DNA of 64,000 bases from Sphingobium algorifonticola (GTDB lineage Bacteria; Pseudomonadota; Alphaproteobacteria; Sphingomonadales; Sphingomonadaceae). The DNA lies in NCBI RefSeq assembly GCF_004005485.1, contig NZ_RZUL01000002.1:620001-684000 (forward strand), in the 5' to 3' direction. A program made the position numbers and the translations under genes. Numbering within the stretch: position 1 is the first letter of the stretch; every line of letters begins with the position of its first letter. Under the pieces are notes generated by a model that ran no database searches, had not been told where the DNA came from, and worked only from the letters and a program-made list of their open reading frames with translations. Positions 26,176 to 35,375 of the stretch are shown piece by piece.

Positions 26176-27120
26176 ATGCAGGCGAATCCCTCTCTTTTCC
26201 GCAGCTGGCCGCCGGGCGGCATTCTCGACCGGTGGGTTGCCCCGGATGGCTGGACGCACCGCATGTTCACGCTGGGCGATGGATCGCGCGGGCAGATGCT
26301 GATGATCGCCGGGCGCGGCGACATGATCGAGAAATACCTCGAAGCGGTGATGCATTTCGCCACGCGCGGCTGGGCGGTGACGACGTTCGACTGGCGCGGG
26401 CAGGGCGGTTCCGGGCGGCTGACGGATGATCCCACGGTCGGCCATGTGCAGGATTTCGGCCAATGGGTTGCGGACCTGGGCGCCTTTGCCGCCGATTGGG
26501 AGACGCGCGGTAGCGGCCCCCATGTGATGCTGGGGCACAGCATGGGCGGGTTCCTGCTGCTGCGGGCGATGGCGGAAGGCGTGGTACGTCCCGACGCGGC
26601 GGTGCTGACCGCGCCGATGCTGGGTCTCAACGGTGGCATGATCCCGCGCTGGCTCGCGCGGATCATCGTGGCGGTGATGCTGAAGATCGCCGGGCCGACC
26701 GGTGCCGCCTGGACGCAGAATGAGGCATCGGCGGCCCGGCTGCGCGCGCGGCAACGGCGGCTGACGCATTCGCTCGAACGGCATGACGACGAGCTGTGGT
26801 GGCGGCGCACTGCCCCCGACATCAGCCTTGGCGCGCCGAGCTGGGGCTGGCTGGATCAGGCCTATCGCGCCACCGCGGCGCTGGAGGCGGACACGCGGAT
26901 CGCGGCGATGGCGGTGCCGACCCTGATCCTTTCGACCGATGCCGACCAGCTCGTATGCCCGCATGCGATCCGGCGCATCGCCGCGCGCTTGCCGGACGTT
27001 GCATTTCATGCATATGGCGCGGAGGCGGCGCATGAGATATTGCGCGAGGCCGATCCCGTGCGCCTCGATGCCCTTGCCAGGATCGATGCTTTCTGGGATG
27101 CGCGTGCGCCTGCGACATGA
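26176..27120 (+). CDS. Alpha/beta hydrolase (lysophospholipase-like)
   Basis: A 314-residue hydrolase of the serine lysophospholipase/monoacylglycerol lipase group. The nucleophile elbow is GHSMGG near residue 118, the acid is in LILSTDADQLV and the His in EAAHEIL near the C-terminus. A substrate cap of basic helices lies between. No signal peptide is seen. It is divergent from cpaA and its last four bases overlap the next gene (ATGA), so the two are probably co-translated. Confidence 0.88.
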   Translation: MQANPSLFRSWPPGGILDRWVAPDGWTHRMFTLGDGSRGQMLMIAGRGDMIEKYLEAVMHFATRGWAVTTFDWRGQGGSGRLTDDPTVGHVQDFGQWVADLGAFAADWETRGSGPHVMLGHSMGGFLLLRAMAEGVVRPDAAVLTAPMLGLNGGMIPRWLARIIVAVMLKIAGPTGAAWTQNEASAARLRARQRRLTHSLERHDDELWWRRTAPDISLGAPSWGWLDQAYRATAALEADTRIAAMAVPTLILSTDADQLVCPHAIRRIAARLPDVAFHAYGAEAAHEILREADPVRLDALARIDAFWDARAPAT

Positions 27121-28265
27121 CGGATTTCGACATCATCATCATTGGCGGCGGCATGGCCGGTGCCAGCCTTGGCGCGGAAGTCGCCCCGCATGCCCGCGTC
27201 CTCATTCTGGAAATGGAGGATGTGGCGGGCTATCATGCGACCGGGCGCTCGGTCTCTTTCTGGGAAGAAAGCTATGGTGGGCCGCAGGTGCAGCCGCTGA
27301 CTTCGGCGTCCGGGCCGCTGCTGACGACACCGGACCCTGATTTCGCCGACACCGGATTTCTGACGCCACGCGGCGCACTGCATATCGGGCGGGCCGAGGA
27401 TCGGGCCGTGCGCGACGATTTCATCCGTGCCTTTTCCGGCTCGGGCGTCCGCTTCGAGGCACTGGAAGGCATTGATGTCGCCCGTCGCATTCCCGGTCTG
27501 CGCAGCGCATGGACGCTGGGATTGGCGGAACCGAGCACGGCGGACATCGATGTCGCCGCATTGCATGCTGCCTATCTGCGCCGGTTCGCGCGGCATGGCG
27601 GGACGATGTGGAATGCGGCGCGGCTGATTGCGGCTCGGCACGACACGCAGGGCTGGCATGTGGAGACCACCGCCGGATCCTGTCGTTGCGCCACGCTGGT
27701 CGATGCCGCAGGCGCATGGGCGGACGATGTGGCGCGGCTGTGCGGCGTCGCCCCGCTGGGCATCGCACCGTTGCAACGCACGGTCGTGCAGCTCCGCGTC
27801 GATGCCAATGTGCCCGCCGACATGCCCGTGGTGATGGACCTGAACGGCAGTTTCTACTTCAAGCCGATCGGCGGCCGCTGCCTCTGGCTGTCGCCGCATG
27901 ACGAGGAACCCAGCCCCCCCTGCGATGCCGCGCCGGAAGAACTGGCCGTCGCCATCGCCATCGACCGGCTGGAGCAGGTGGTTGACTGGCCTATCGTCGC
28001 GGTCGAGCGCAAATGGGCCGGATTGCGCAGCTTTGCGCCGGACCGTCGGCCGGTTTACGGTCGGGACAGCGCGCAACCGCATTTCTTCTGGTTCGCAGGG
28101 CAGGGCGGCTTCGGCATACAGACCGCACCGGCCGCCGCCCTGATCGGTGCGGCGCTGCTGCTGGACCATGCGCCGGCCGCCGCCGTGTCAACCATTGACG
28201 CCGAAGCGTACAGTCCGCGGCGTTTCCATGCCTTGCCTCTGGTCAGCGCCGCTAACGCAGGTTAA
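27117..28265 (+). CDS. DauA-like FAD-dependent D-amino-acid dehydrogenase
   Basis: A 382-residue FAD enzyme of the DAO/DadA superfamily. The dinucleotide site is IIIIGGGMAGASLGAEV at the N-terminus. The segment GYHATGRSVSFWEESYG, VDAAGAW in the middle, and WAGLRSFAPD plus FFWFAGQGGFGIQTAPA near the C-terminus closely resemble D-arginine dehydrogenase (DauA) of P. aeruginosa. Oxidation of a D-amino acid or related amine is likely; the exact substrate is not known. Its start overlaps the hydrolase stop by 4 bp. Confidence 0.88.
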   Translation: MTDFDIIIIGGGMAGASLGAEVAPHARVLILEMEDVAGYHATGRSVSFWEESYGGPQVQPLTSASGPLLTTPDPDFADTGFLTPRGALHIGRAEDRAVRDDFIRAFSGSGVRFEALEGIDVARRIPGLRSAWTLGLAEPSTADIDVAALHAAYLRRFARHGGTMWNAARLIAARHDTQGWHVETTAGSCRCATLVDAAGAWADDVARLCGVAPLGIAPLQRTVVQLRVDANVPADMPVVMDLNGSFYFKPIGGRCLWLSPHDEEPSPPCDAAPEELAVAIAIDRLEQVVDWPIVAVERKWAGLRSFAPDRRPVYGRDSAQPHFFWFAGQGGFGIQTAPAAALIGAALLLDHAPAAAVSTIDAEAYSPRRFHALPLVSAANAG

Positions 28266-28303
28266 TCTGCATACGGTGTTTTGCCTTCAGGAGAGGAACC
28301 GTC

Positions 28304-28474
28304 ATGGCGCACAAGTTCGTGATCGAGCAGAACAAGGCAGGCGAATATGTCGCCAAGTTCAAATATAACAGCGAAGTGATGTTCTGGACCGAAGGCTACA
28401 GCAGCAAGGCAGGGGCGCAGAACGCAATCGAATCGATCAAGAAAAATGGACCGGACGCACCCGTCGAGGAATAG
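28304..28474 (+). CDS. YegP/DUF1508 family small protein
   Basis: A 56-residue protein (MAHKFVIEQNKAGEYVAKFK, then FWTEGYSSKAGAQNAIESIKKN). The pattern of a short strand pair followed by 'Y-S-x-K-x-x-x-x-N-x-I-x-S-V/I-K-x-N' is the DUF1508 repeat, here as a single copy. The function is unknown. An excellent GGAGAGG site lies before the ATG, which supports expression. It follows the dehydrogenase gene by 38 bp. Confidence 0.85.
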   Translation: MAHKFVIEQNKAGEYVAKFKYNSEVMFWTEGYSSKAGAQNAIESIKKNGPDAPVEE

Positions 28475-28495
28475 GGGAGGGCGATATCTGCCGCT

Positions 28496-29680
28496 TTACA
28501 GCGGTAGGCCGACATAATTTTCGGCGATCGCAGTTTGCATCGCCACGCTGTTGGCAATATAGTCCAGCTCCGCGACTTGCATCGCCCGTTCGAAATCGCC
28601 GTCGCCGGGCATCCGATGCATCAACTTGGTCAGGTACCAGCTGAACCGTTCCGCCTTCCACACGCGCGCCAGCGCCTTGGCCCCATAGCCTGCCACGGCG
28701 TCCCGGTCGCCTTTCGTGAACCAGGCGATCAGCGCGTCGGACAGATAGGCGATGTCGGACGCCGCCAGGTTCAGCCCCTTGGCACCTGTAGGCGGCACGA
28801 TATGTGCGCTGTCACCCGCCAGAAACAGGCTGCCATGCTGCATGGGCGTGAAGATGTAGGAGCGCAGCGGGGCAATCGATTTTTCGAGGGCCGGGCCGCG
28901 CACGATATGCGGGGCGACGGCGGGGCCAAGACGGGTCGCCAGTTCATCCCAAAGCCGCTCGTCCGGCCATGCCTCGATGGACTCGGTCAGCGGTACGTCG
29001 ATGTAATAGCGGCTGCGCGTGTCCGACCGCATCGAGGCGAGCGCAAAGCCGCGTGCGTGATTGGCATAGATCAGCTCATGATTGCATGGCGGCACGTCGG
29101 CGAGAATGCCCAGCCAGCCGAACGGATAGGCAAACTGATACTCGTGGGTGACGGCAGTCGGTATCGCGCGGCGGGACGGGCCATGAAAACCGTCGCAGCC
29201 GACAACAAAGCGCGCATCTATGCGCTCCGCCTGACCATTGCGTTCGAAGGTGACGAACGGCGCATCGCTCGCAATGTCATGCACCTGCGTCGTGTCGCCC
29301 GCTTCCCAGAGGATCGCAAGATCACGGTCGGGCGCCGCATCGATCAGATCCTTGGTGACTTCGGTCTGGCCGTAGACCGTGACCTGTTTGCCGACGAGCG
29401 CCTTGATGTCGATGCGGATCAGCCGTTCCCCGTCGGCCAGGTTAAAGCCATCATGGGGATGCCCCTCCGCCTGCATCCGCGCGTTGATGCCCAGCCGGTC
29501 AAGCAGATCGGTCGTCGTTCGCTCCAGCACGCCCGCCCGGATGCGGGCCAGGACGCGCTCGGCGCTCTGCCGCTCGACAATCATGCACGCTATGCCGGCC
29601 TGGCGCAGCAGATGCCCGAGCATCAGCCCGGCGGGCCCCGCGCCGACGATCGCGACGTCGGTCTTCCAATGCTGTGTCAT
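28496..29680 (-). CDS. pobA: 4-hydroxybenzoate 3-monooxygenase
   Basis: Flavoprotein hydroxylase that turns 4-hydroxybenzoate into protocatechuate with NADPH and oxygen. At 394 residues it has exactly the length of the Pseudomonas enzyme. FAD sites are GAGPAGL near residue 13, CDGFHGPSRR near 160 and GDSAHIVPPTGAKGLNLA near 286. The ATG at 29680 has GGAGAGG upstream; the frame opens further into the regulator region. It is divergent from an AraC-type regulator that probably controls it. Protocatechuate ring-cleavage genes are not in the window. Confidence 0.95.
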   Translation of the reverse strand: MTQHWKTDVAIVGAGPAGLMLGHLLRQAGIACMIVERQSAERVLARIRAGVLERTTTDLLDRLGINARMQAEGHPHDGFNLADGERLIRIDIKALVGKQVTVYGQTEVTKDLIDAAPDRDLAILWEAGDTTQVHDIASDAPFVTFERNGQAERIDARFVVGCDGFHGPSRRAIPTAVTHEYQFAYPFGWLGILADVPPCNHELIYANHARGFALASMRSDTRSRYYIDVPLTESIEAWPDERLWDELATRLGPAVAPHIVRGPALEKSIAPLRSYIFTPMQHGSLFLAGDSAHIVPPTGAKGLNLAASDIAYLSDALIAWFTKGDRDAVAGYGAKALARVWKAERFSWYLTKLMHRMPGDGDFERAMQVAELDYIANSVAMQTAIAENYVGLPL

Positions 29681-29792
29681 GGTCGCCTCTCCCGCAAACG
29701 GACGGCAGAATATGACAGGCCAAAACGTCACGGAAGCAACGTAGCGGCCAAAGCGATGGTACTTTGCGGACATATTGATTAAGCTGGGGTCC
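29681..29792. promoter_or_regulatory. pobA / AraC-regulator divergent promoter region
   Basis: A 112-bp intergenic region between divergent starts. It should hold both promoters and the regulator's operator. The AT-richer part (29765-29782, with catattgatta) is the best place for a -10 element, but no operator could be assigned by eye. Confidence 0.5.
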
Positions 29793-30752
29793 ATGGACAC
29801 GCCCGGCATTCCGCATTTCCATCTTTACGGCGAAACCGAACGGTTCGATGATCCCGGCTTCGTCCATATGGAGACGATCGAAAGCCGCAGCCGCCTTAAC
29901 AATTGGGAAATCGCGCCGCATCAGCACGAGGTGCTGGACCAGATGATCGTGTTACGGTCGGGCTCCGTCGTGACCCGGATCGAGGGGCAGATGTTCAACG
30001 GGACGGGACCGCTCGTGGTGCATGTACCCGCCGCGACGGTGCACGGCTTTCACTTTTCCGACGATGTGGACGGTGATGTCCTCACCTTTGCCACACGGCT
30101 GGGGCACAGCGTTCTGCCTGCCCATGCGCCGCGTGGGCTGCTGCCGGATACAGCCTATCTGCTGCCGCTCGATCCCGGCCAACTGGCGCGGATCACGCCG
30201 CCGGTCGATAGCCTGCGGATCGAGACGTCGGGGCATGAACGCGGCAGGATCGCGGCGGCAAGCTGGGTCGTTGCCTTGCTGTTGCTTCAGGTGGGGCGCT
30301 GGCAAGCGGAGCGGGGTGCCGCTGCGGATGGGCAGTTACCGGTGGTCGCGGAAGGAGATCGGGACAGCCGTGGCACAGCCCGTGCCCGCGCTTTCCGGCA
30401 ACTGGTGGACCGCCATTTCGCCGAGCATCGCCCGCTCGGCTTCTATGCCGATGCGCTGGCGCTGACGGAAAAGACGCTCGCACGCCTGTGTATCGCGCGC
30501 TTTGGCTGCACGCCGCAACGCTATCTGCACCGGCGCCTGCTGCTGGAGGCGCAGCGGATGCTGGTTTACGGCAATGCGACCGTAGCGGAAATTGCGCAGG
30601 ATCTCGGCTTTGCGGATCCATCCTATTTCACGCGCTTCTATCGCCGGATGACCGGCGCGCTGCCCAGCGCCAACCGGGCCGGACAGGCGCGGCTGACCCC
30701 TTTGCCAATCGCCCGCAATCCTGCGGAAAAGGCGGCGCAGCGGCATGATTGA
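29793..30752 (+). CDS. AraC-family regulator of pobA (PobC-like)
   Basis: A 319-residue regulator. An N-terminal cupin ligand domain (IAPHQHEVLDQMIVLRSG, PLVVHVPAATVHGF) is followed by a C-terminal two-helix-turn-helix AraC domain (ADALALTEKTLARLC, ATVAEIAQDLGFADPSYFTR FYRR). AraC-type activators of pobA that sense 4-hydroxybenzoate are known in Pseudomonas (PobC), and the divergent placement here supports that role. The ATG at 29793 follows TGGGG; an upstream TTG would add six residues. Confidence 0.88.
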   Translation: MDTPGIPHFHLYGETERFDDPGFVHMETIESRSRLNNWEIAPHQHEVLDQMIVLRSGSVVTRIEGQMFNGTGPLVVHVPAATVHGFHFSDDVDGDVLTFATRLGHSVLPAHAPRGLLPDTAYLLPLDPGQLARITPPVDSLRIETSGHERGRIAAASWVVALLLLQVGRWQAERGAAADGQLPVVAEGDRDSRGTARARAFRQLVDRHFAEHRPLGFYADALALTEKTLARLCIARFGCTPQRYLHRRLLLEAQRMLVYGNATVAEIAQDLGFADPSYFTRFYRRMTGALPSANRAGQARLTPLPIARNPAEKAAQRHD

Positions 30753-30821
30753 TCTGAAGCATGATTTGCATTTCGGTAACCACTTTCCGCTAGAGCGGGC
30801 GGGTAAAGGGTCACAACACGC

Positions 30822-33140
30822 ATGCCATTCCTGTCCGTCCAGCCTGGTGCTTCAGCACCCCGCGGCAAGCGAAAGCTGCTTGCGTGGCTGGTATTCCTGT
30901 CCTTTTTCATCGGGATAGCAGAAATTGGCGAGCCTCTCGAGCTGGGCATGCGTGCCGCGCAGTTCAAGATTCGGGCACAAGCGGCCAGCGGCAGGATCGT
31001 CGCAGTCGGTCTTGATGACCGGGCTTTCGCGACATTGGGGTCGTGGCCATGGAAGCGCGACAAGGTCGCACAGCTGACCGACGACCTTATGGCGTCCGGC
31101 GCGGACCGCATTTTCTTCACCATTCCGTTCCCGCCGCTCGACCAGCAGGGCGACCGCATCTTTGCTGACACCATCGCCAAATATCCCGGCCGCGTCTTCC
31201 TGACCGCAGCGATGGATTATCGCACGGGTGAGACTGCCGGAACACCCGTGTTCCCGGCCCCGATCATCGCGCGCAACGCCGCCATCGTCAGCAAGATGAA
31301 GTGGATCGAGTTCTGGAATGGCACCGCGACGATGCCCTATGGGCAAAATATTGCCGGGCGCTATTACACGTCGATCTGGACGGAAATCGCTGGTGTCGAC
31401 ACCAAAAGTACGGATCAGTTTCCGGTCGATTATTCTTACCGGCAATCATCGATCCCCTATCATAGTGTTTCGGAAATCATGTCGGCCCGGCCCGGCACCG
31501 TCGACCTGCAAGGCAAATCTGTCATCGTTGGCCATAATTCCAATGCATTCTCGAACTTCGAATATATTCTGGGGCAAGGTCGTACAGCCGATCTATTCGT
31601 GACGGCTTTGGGCGCCGAAACATTGCGCGGCGGCGCACCGCAATCCTGGGGCTGGATGCCTGCCTGGTGCTTTGCTTTGGCGATAGCGGCGTTCTGCTTT
31701 CTTGGCAGATGGACAAAGCTGGTCGGCCCGGTCAGCGCCGGTGCGCTGGTCGTGCTGTTCGTCGCGCCGATCATGCTTCAGAACATGGGCATCTTCATCG
31801 ACGTGGCACCGGCCTTCGTCCTGGCTGCCTCGATTGCGATCACGGCCGCCTGGCAACGCTATGGCGCGCGGAAGCAGAGCCTGGGTGCGATCAACCCGGT
31901 ATCGGGTTTGCCGACCGTCAATGCGATCCTGCATCGCGACGAGCTGGACCCGCAAATCCTGGTCGCAGCGCGAATCAGCCGGTTTACCGAGATCGTCAGT
32001 ACCTTGCCCCCCGAGCATGAGCGCGAGTTGCTGGGGCAGGTCGTGTCGCGCCTGTCGCTTGGCGTCGGTCGGCTTCAGCTTTTGCATGGCGATGACGGCA
32101 ACTTCTTCTGGCTGATGCCTGGCGAGCAACTGGCCGGGGCAGTCGATCAGTTCAAGGCGCTGCAACTTATTTTCCGCAACAGCATCGCGGTGCAGGACAA
32201 GAGCTTTACCGTCGACATCGCGTTCGGCGTCGATCAGGAAGTCGATCGGCCGCTGTCCCATCGGCTCGCCAGCGCGCTGGCGGCGGCGAAGGCGGCGGCC
32301 GATCAGGGCACCTGCTGGAAAATCCACGATCCTGCTGCCAACGGCGCACAGCAATGGGCGCTGTCGCTCCTTGGCGAACTGGATCAGGCAATCGACAACG
32401 GCCATCTGTGGGTCGCCTATCAGCCGAAAATGGAGCTGGCGTCGCGCAGGATCATCGGTGCCGAGGCATTAGCGCGGTGGACGCATGCGACGCGCGGGCC
32501 GATCGGTCCCGACGAGTTCATTCAGGTTGCCGAGCGCCACGGCCGCATCGAAAAACTGACCGCCTTCGTGCTCAACGATGCCGCGCGGGTCGGGGCCGAA
32601 GCGATGCGGCAGGACCCGGATTTCTGCATTTCAGTCAACATTTCCTCGGCCCTCCTTGCCTCGCGCAACATCATCGACATGGTGCGGCAGGCGCTCGCTG
32701 CGAACGCCTTCCCTGCGGCCAATCTCATTCTGGAAGTCACCGAAACCGCGGCCATGGCGGAAGGCCGTGTCGCCATCGCCCTGCTGGAGGAATTGCGGGA
32801 CATGGGCGTGCGCCTGTCGATCGACGATTATGGCACGGGCATGTCCACGCTCGAATATCTCCGCAGCATTCCGGCAACCGAGCTCAAGATCGACAAGCAG
32901 TTTTCGATGGCGCTGCAAAGCAGTGCGGAAGATCAGGCGGTGGTGCAATCAACCATCGAACTGGCGCATGCACTGGGGATGATCGTGGTGGCGGAAGGCA
33001 TCGAAACCGCCGAAACGCTCTACCTACTCGACCAGATGGGATGCGAGATCGGCCAGGGCTATCACATCTGCAGGCCCACTGACTGGGAAACGATCCTCAC
33101 CATGATCCCGGCCCCGGCGCGGATCGTTGCAAATGGTTAA
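30822..33140 (+). CDS. CHASE2 sensor with degenerate GGDEF and active-looking EAL
   Basis: A 772-residue cyclic-di-GMP phosphodiesterase candidate. Order: membrane helix (about 20-40), periplasmic CHASE2 domain to about 270, three helices (about 285-345), a GGDEF-like domain in which the motif is replaced by GDDGN, and an EAL domain from about 520. The EAL residues needed for metal binding and catalysis are present: EALARW, SVNIS, EVTETA, DDYGTG, KIDKQF and AEGIET. The GGDEF part cannot be a cyclase and may regulate. The stimulus is unknown. Confidence 0.92.
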   Translation: MPFLSVQPGASAPRGKRKLLAWLVFLSFFIGIAEIGEPLELGMRAAQFKIRAQAASGRIVAVGLDDRAFATLGSWPWKRDKVAQLTDDLMASGADRIFFTIPFPPLDQQGDRIFADTIAKYPGRVFLTAAMDYRTGETAGTPVFPAPIIARNAAIVSKMKWIEFWNGTATMPYGQNIAGRYYTSIWTEIAGVDTKSTDQFPVDYSYRQSSIPYHSVSEIMSARPGTVDLQGKSVIVGHNSNAFSNFEYILGQGRTADLFVTALGAETLRGGAPQSWGWMPAWCFALAIAAFCFLGRWTKLVGPVSAGALVVLFVAPIMLQNMGIFIDVAPAFVLAASIAITAAWQRYGARKQSLGAINPVSGLPTVNAILHRDELDPQILVAARISRFTEIVSTLPPEHERELLGQVVSRLSLGVGRLQLLHGDDGNFFWLMPGEQLAGAVDQFKALQLIFRNSIAVQDKSFTVDIAFGVDQEVDRPLSHRLASALAAAKAAADQGTCWKIHDPAANGAQQWALSLLGELDQAIDNGHLWVAYQPKMELASRRIIGAEALARWTHATRGPIGPDEFIQVAERHGRIEKLTAFVLNDAARVGAEAMRQDPDFCISVNISSALLASRNIIDMVRQALAANAFPAANLILEVTETAAMAEGRVAIALLEELRDMGVRLSIDDYGTGMSTLEYLRSIPATELKIDKQFSMALQSSAEDQAVVQSTIELAHALGMIVVAEGIETAETLYLLDQMGCEIGQGYHICRPTDWETILTMIPAPARIVANG

Positions 33141-33182
33141 TGAGTTGTAAGGGATAGGCATTTACTATATTGGTTCCGAAGG

Positions 33183-33207
33183 CGCGGCCCTGTGCTGCGT
33201 CTTTTTT
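33183..33207 (+). terminator. Terminator after the EAL gene
   Basis: A 6-bp stem (cgcggc/gctgcg with one G-U pair, 33183-33199) with a 5-nt loop, followed by tc and six T. It lies 43 bp after the EAL stop and just 13 nt before the start of the 29-residue ORF, so it could also act as an attenuator for that ORF. Confidence 0.6.
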
Positions 33208-33219
33208 ATGGGGATCAAT

Positions 33220-33309
33220 ATGAGCAAGAACAAAGCGCCTGATCGCCGCCCCCAGCAGCCCGCTCGTGGCTTTTGGGACTGGCTTTTCGGTGGCGGCTAC
33301 TGGGCCTGA
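33220..33309 (+). CDS. Tiny ORF, 29 residues, aromatic-rich end
   Basis: ATG with a GGGGA ribosome site opens a 29-residue frame. The N-terminal half is basic and Pro-rich (MSKNKAPDRRPQQPARG) and the C-terminus is FWDWLFGGGYWA. A strong terminator follows 31 bp later and another precedes it. No known family is recognised. The sharp division into a basic half and a Trp/Phe-rich end suggests interaction with a membrane or protein groove. It could instead be a non-coding RNA locus. The flanking control elements are the main support. Confidence 0.5.
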   Translation: MSKNKAPDRRPQQPARGFWDWLFGGGYWA

Positions 33310-33339
33310 CGCCAAAACTTATCCTTTGATGGACCGAGG

Positions 33340-33366
33340 AAAAGCCCCGATTCCGGGGCTTTTCTA
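33340..33366 (+). terminator. Strong rho-independent terminator
   Basis: A 10-bp perfect stem (aaaagccccg, 33340-33349, with cggggctttt, 33354-33363) and a 4-nt loop ending in tttt. The A-run on the 5' side makes it bidirectional. It ends the 29-residue ORF transcript. Confidence 0.85.
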
Positions 33367-33507
33367 GTTTTTGCGCCGGTCGTGGTCCTGTGCCTAGGCG
33401 CGCCAATCTATCGCTGCACCGCACGGTCGGATGGTGCACGGCCATCCGTTGAACGTCTGCCCGAATCAGAGGGCGAATCGCGCGTTAACCATAGCGAATC
33501 GGGTGCG

Positions 33508-34887
33508 TCAGGCCGCTGCTTTGCGTCGCTCCGCCAGCTCATCGTTAAGCATTTCGGCGAGAAGGAACGCCAGTTCGAGGCTTTGCGCCGCGTTGAGACG
33601 CGGATCGCAATGCGTGTGATAGCGGTCCGCCAGTCCCTCGTCGGTGATCGCAATCGCGCCCCCGGTACATTCGGTGACATTCTGCCCGGTCATCTCGGCG
33701 TGAATGCCGCCGCCAAAGCTGCCTTCGGCGCGATGCACCGCGAAAAAGCCGCGCACTTCGGCAAGGATACGCTCGAACGGTCGCGTCTTGTAGCCGTTGG
33801 GCGCTTTCACGACATTGCCGTGCATCGGGTCGCACGACCACAGCACCGGATGCCCCTCGCGCAGCACCGCGCGCACCAGCTTCGGCAGGCCCGCCTCGAT
33901 CTTGTCATGGCCATAGCGGGTGATGAGCGTGATCCGCCCCGCCTCGCGCGCCGGATTGAGCGTGTCGAGCAGCCGCAGCAGCACGTCCGGCTCCAGGCTC
34001 GGCCCGCACTTCATACCGATCGGATTGCCGATGCCGCGCAGATATTCGACATGCGCCGACCCCTCGAACCGGGTGCGGTCCCCGATCCACAGCATGTGGG
34101 CGCTGGTGTCGTACCAATCGCCCGTCAACGAATCCTGCCGGGTGAGCGCCTGCTCATAGGGGAGCAACAGCGCCTCGTGGCTGGTGTAGAAGCTGGTGCC
34201 GCCAAGCTGCGGCACGGTGTCGGGCGAAAGGCCACAGGCTTTCATGAAGTCCAGCGCCTCGCCGATGCGATCGGCCATTTCGCTGAACTTCTTGGCCCAG
34301 GGGCTGCGGCCCATGAAATCCAGCATCCAGCCATGCACCCGGTCCAGGCTGGCATAGCCGCCGGTGGAGAAAGCGCGCAGCAGATTGAGCGTCGCCGCCG
34401 ACTGGTTGTAGGCGCGCACCATCCGCGCCGGGTCCGGCTCACGGCCTTCCGCGGTGAACGCAATATCGTTCACATTGTCGCCGCGATAGCTTGGCAATTC
34501 GACGCCGCCTATGACTTCGGTGTCCGATGAGCGCGGCTTGGCGAATTGCCCCGCCATGCGCCCGACCTTCACGATCGGCAGCTTGGACGCGAAGGTCATC
34601 ACGACGGCCATCTGAAGCAGCACGCGGAAGGTGTCGCGGATGTTGTTCGGGTGGAACTCGGCGAAACTCTCGGCGCAATCGCCCCCTTGCAGCAGGAACG
34701 CGTCGCCTTGGGTCGCCTTGGCCAGCTCCGCCTTCAGGCTGCGCGCCTCGCCTGCGAATACCAGCGGCGGATAAGTGCCAAGCTGCGCCTCTGCCGCGGC
34801 CAGCGCCGCCGCATCGCGATAGGTCGGCATCTGCCGCGCTTCCTGGGTCCGCCAGCTGTCAGGCGTCCACTTCGCCACCACCGTCAT
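33508..34887 (-). CDS. Class II 3-deoxy-7-phosphoheptulonate synthase
   Basis: First enzyme of the shikimate pathway (phosphoenolpyruvate plus erythrose-4-phosphate). The 459 residues match the plant-like class II family: KWTPDSWR at the start, [14 protein letters not shown] near residue 67, [13 protein letters not shown], the KCGPSL loop, WSCDPMHGN and the C-terminal [19 protein letters not shown] metal-binding Cys (GGDCAE) and His (DPMHGN) are present. It stands alone, preceded upstream by about 490 bp of repeats. Confidence 0.95.
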   Translation of the reverse strand: MTVVAKWTPDSWRTQEARQMPTYRDAAALAAAEAQLGTYPPLVFAGEARSLKAELAKATQGDAFLLQGGDCAESFAEFHPNNIRDTFRVLLQMAVVMTFASKLPIVKVGRMAGQFAKPRSSDTEVIGGVELPSYRGDNVNDIAFTAEGREPDPARMVRAYNQSAATLNLLRAFSTGGYASLDRVHGWMLDFMGRSPWAKKFSEMADRIGEALDFMKACGLSPDTVPQLGGTSFYTSHEALLLPYEQALTRQDSLTGDWYDTSAHMLWIGDRTRFEGSAHVEYLRGIGNPIGMKCGPSLEPDVLLRLLDTLNPAREAGRITLITRYGHDKIEAGLPKLVRAVLREGHPVLWSCDPMHGNVVKAPNGYKTRPFERILAEVRGFFAVHRAEGSFGGGIHAEMTGQNVTECTGGAIAITDEGLADRYHTHCDPRLNAAQSLELAFLLAEMLNDELAERRKAAA

Positions 34888-35067
34888 CCTTCTGTCTCAA
34901 TCCATCCGAAAATCAGGATGGCTCCTATGCGCGCGACGTCCCGTGAAGGCAAGCCCGCGCCGCCATCCGCTTTCTTTTGTTACGTCAACGCTGGCTTGCG
35001 CGAAACGGGATTGCTTCGGTCAGTGTGATCGGATGGGGTGGCTGTGATGCAGTCTGGCTATTTTTAC

Positions 35068-35095
35068 CGTTCGGGCTGAGCCTGTCGAAGCCCTC
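35068..35095. repeat. Repeat core, ttcgggctgagc family
   Basis: A single copy of the ccgttcgggctgagcctgtc-type core followed by gaagccct. The same core recurs near 38.1, 42.5 and 60.2 kb. Here it lacks a close inverted partner. Confidence 0.65.
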
Positions 35096-35150
35096 CACTG
35101 CACGTCGTGAAGTGGCTTTGCAGCCAGAGCTTTTCAACAAGCAAGGTTCC

Positions 35151-35228
35151 GTTCCCCCGCGCACGCGGGGGTCCAGGGCCGCACGGAATAGCATTTGAGG
35201 CCCTGGACCCCTCCTTTCCCAGGGGAAC
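35151..35228. repeat. Large imperfect palindrome
   Basis: Arms of 30 bp (35151-35180 and 35199-35228) begin and end with gttcccc/ggggaac and contain gtccagggcc/ggccctggac. The left arm has its own inner hairpin ccccgcgcacgcgggg. It is a second repeat type typical of high-GC alphaproteobacterial intergenic DNA. Confidence 0.7.
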
Positions 35229-35270
35229 AAGGCATACATGCTCGAACGGGATAATCGCCACGTGCCTTCG

Positions 35271-35353
35271 CGATGCTCAGGCGAACCCCATTCGACTGCC
35301 TGCCTGCAGCAGACGCTCAGGACAGGCTTCGACTTCGCTCACGGCGAACGGCT
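35271..35353. repeat. Degenerate repeat before cysS 3' end
   Basis: Contains gctcaggcgaacc and, 70 bp on, aggcttcgacttcgctcacg followed by gcgaacgg. These are partial copies of the ttcgggctgagc family core in both orientations. It lies 23 bp beyond the cysS stop codon. Confidence 0.5.
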
Positions 35354-35375
35354 TTCTAGGTTTCCTTGAATACCC

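Larger units (their letters stand above)
34888..35375. other. Gene-free stretch rich in palindromic repeats
   Basis: 488 bp between the DAHP synthase start and the cysS stop. The first 180 bp include the DAHP synthase leader. The rest is occupied by three repeat units listed separately. Short frames on both strands here have no ribosome site or recognisable product, and none is called. Confidence 0.6.

Noticed and set aside
24369-26429. Long plus-strand frame opposite cpaA-cpaB-cpaC
   Set aside because: His/Arg/Gln-rich shadow of the pilus genes, caused by high GC; the minus-strand genes have clear families.
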